A stretch of DNA of 6,814 nucleotides from CAZVFE01 sp964626405 (GTDB lineage: Bacteria; Bacteroidota; Bacteroidia; Cytophagales; Spirosomataceae), in NCBI GenBank assembly GCA_964626405.1, contig CAZVFE010000080.1, forward strand, positions 1 through 6,814, given 5' to 3'. The position numbers were made by a program, and so were the translations under genes. The notes below the pieces were generated by a model. It saw nothing but the letters and a program-made list of their open reading frames with translations. It ran no database searches and was not told the DNA's origin. Positions 5,748 through 6,814 of the stretch are shown here, in pieces. The first letter of the stretch is position 1; each line of letters begins with the position of its first letter.

Positions 5748-6814
5748 ATGAAAAGACTTAGTCTAATTGCCCTTTTATTTATTTCTCTTAATTCCTATTC
5801 TCAATCCAAAGAGGAAGTTTTAAATATTATGCACCAATCTGCAGATTATTTTCAATCTCTATGGCCAGATACCGGTATGGATATTCCCGGACCAGATCGA
5901 GTGCGTCCTTCCAATATCTGGACAAGGGCTGTTTACTATGAAGGCTTAATGGAATTATATAAGATTGATCCACAAGAGAAGGATTTGAAATACATAATGG
6001 ATTGGGCGGAAAATCATCAATGGAATATGCGGAATGGTTTAGGAACCCGAAACGGAGATGACCAGGCTTGTGGACAAATTTATTTAGATCTTTATAAAAT
6101 GTATAAAGAACCCAAAATGATGGCGAATATCAAGGAAAATATTGATAGGATGGTCGCTTCAGATAAGATAAATGATTGGACCTGGGTAGATCTTTTTCAA
6201 ATGGCCATGCCAGTCTATGCCAGATTAGCCAATATTACAGGAGATAAACAGTATTTGAATCGTATGCATGAAATGTATGCCTATACCAAAAATATTCATG
6301 GAGGAGGTCTTTATGATAAAGAGGAGGCTCTTTGGTTTAGAGATAAAGATTTTACACTTCCTTATTTAGAACCCAATGGAGAAAAATGCTTTTGGTCGAG
6401 AGGAAACGGGTGGACAATTGCTGCCCTTGTTCGAGTTCTAGAGCAAATGGATAAAAAAGATCCTTTTAGAAAAGAATATGAAAAAGATTTAGTGGCAATG
6501 TCTAAAGCCTTAGTGAAGGTACAAAGAGAAGATGGTTTTTGGAATACTAGTTTAAAAGATCCGAATAATTATGGTGGTCCAGAATTAACGGGTACTTCTC
6601 TTTTTGTTTATGGTTTAGCTTATGGATTGAATAATGGTCTATTAAAAGGAAAGGAATTTGAAAATGCCTTAAATAAAGGATGGGAAGCTATGGCTTCTTC
6701 TATCCATCCAAATGGATTTTTGGGCTATATTCAAGGAACAGGTAAGCAACCTTCGGACTCTCAGCCAACAGGATTTAATAATATTCCAAATTTTGTGGAT
6801 TTTGGTCCGGGTTG
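5748..6814 (+). CDS. GH105 (GH88/105) unsaturated rhamnogalacturonyl hydrolase, 3' end outside window
   Basis: The frame is open from ATG at 5748 to the window edge (355 complete codons), so the C-terminus is missing. Residues 1-19 (MKRLSLIALLF...SYSQ) form a signal peptide, placing the enzyme in the periplasm or beyond. The rest is an alpha/alpha-barrel glycoside hydrolase: SNIWTRAVYYEGLMELY (55-71), NGDDQACGQIYLDLY (102-116), WTWVDLFQMAMPVYARL (144-160), FWSRGNGWTIAAL (215-227), REDGFWNT (260-267) and the ELTGTSLFVYGLAYGLNNGL region (279-298). Asp148 probably corresponds to catalytic Asp143 of B. subtilis YteR, and Asp104 or Asp105 to the second conserved acid. The known reaction is vinyl-ether hydration that releases the unsaturated galacturonate left at the non-reducing end by rhamnogalacturonan lyases. 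The adjacent rhamnose mutarotase supports rhamnogalacturonan rather than other unsaturated uronides. GH88-type activity on other unsaturated uronides is less likely but not excluded by sequence alone. Confidence 0.9.
   Translation, partial: MKRLSLIALLFISLNSYSQSKEEVLNIMHQSADYFQSLWPDTGMDIPGPDRVRPSNIWTRAVYYEGLMELYKIDPQEKDLKYIMDWAENHQWNMRNGLGTRNGDDQACGQIYLDLYKMYKEPKMMANIKENIDRMVASDKINDWTWVDLFQMAMPVYARLANITGDKQYLNRMHEMYAYTKNIHGGGLYDKEEALWFRDKDFTLPYLEPNGEKCFWSRGNGWTIAALVRVLEQMDKKDPFRKEYEKDLVAMSKALVKVQREDGFWNTSLKDPNNYGGPELTGTSLFVYGLAYGLNNGLLKGKEFENALNKGWEAMASSIHPNGFLGYIQGTGKQPSDSQPTGFNNIPNFVDFGPG

Overview
The window is AT-rich, roughly one-third G+C by eye. It looks like a chromosomal segment from a member of the Bacteroidota, perhaps Cytophagales or Flavobacteriia; the genus cannot be read from the sequence. 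Four things point there: a DUF5916 outer-membrane protein, a DUF4105/Lnb-type protein, a short RsmI lacking the C-terminal domain of the E. coli protein, and starts preceded by A/T-rich sequence rather than Shine-Dalgarno motifs. All genes are on the + strand and packing is dense.

Bases 1-257 hold the C-terminal end of a HipA-family kinase toxin. A 78-base AT-rich gap follows, with a Bacteroidota-like -7 promoter motif almost touching the next start. Bases 336-5362 hold four genes joined end to end: rsmI (16S rRNA 2'-O-methyltransferase), a DUF4105/Lnb-like membrane protein, a DUF5916 outer-membrane protein with a CBM9-like N-terminal domain, and a low-specificity threonine aldolase. The junctions are +1 base, a 4-base overlap and a 1-base overlap, so this is almost certainly one translationally coupled operon. 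The DUF5916 gene can only start at a TTG that overlaps the upstream stop codon.

A 65-base gap (5363-5427) contains a perfect 12-bp A/T-only inverted repeat ending two bases before the next start. It separates the operon from a second unit: L-rhamnose mutarotase (5428-5742) and, five bases later, a secreted GH105 unsaturated rhamnogalacturonyl hydrolase that runs off the window. These two fit together biochemically. GH105 removes the unsaturated galacturonyl residue from rhamnogalacturonan fragments and exposes rhamnose, and the mutarotase then interconverts the rhamnose anomers before isomerisation. The window probably enters a pectin (rhamnogalacturonan-I) or rhamnose utilisation locus at its right edge.

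I found no tRNA, rRNA, CRISPR array, insertion sequence or frameshift. Nothing here clearly amounts to a new system. The most unusual points are the TTG/TGA coupling, the palindrome before the mutarotase, and the coupling of a probable lipoprotein acyltransferase to an outer-membrane protein gene.
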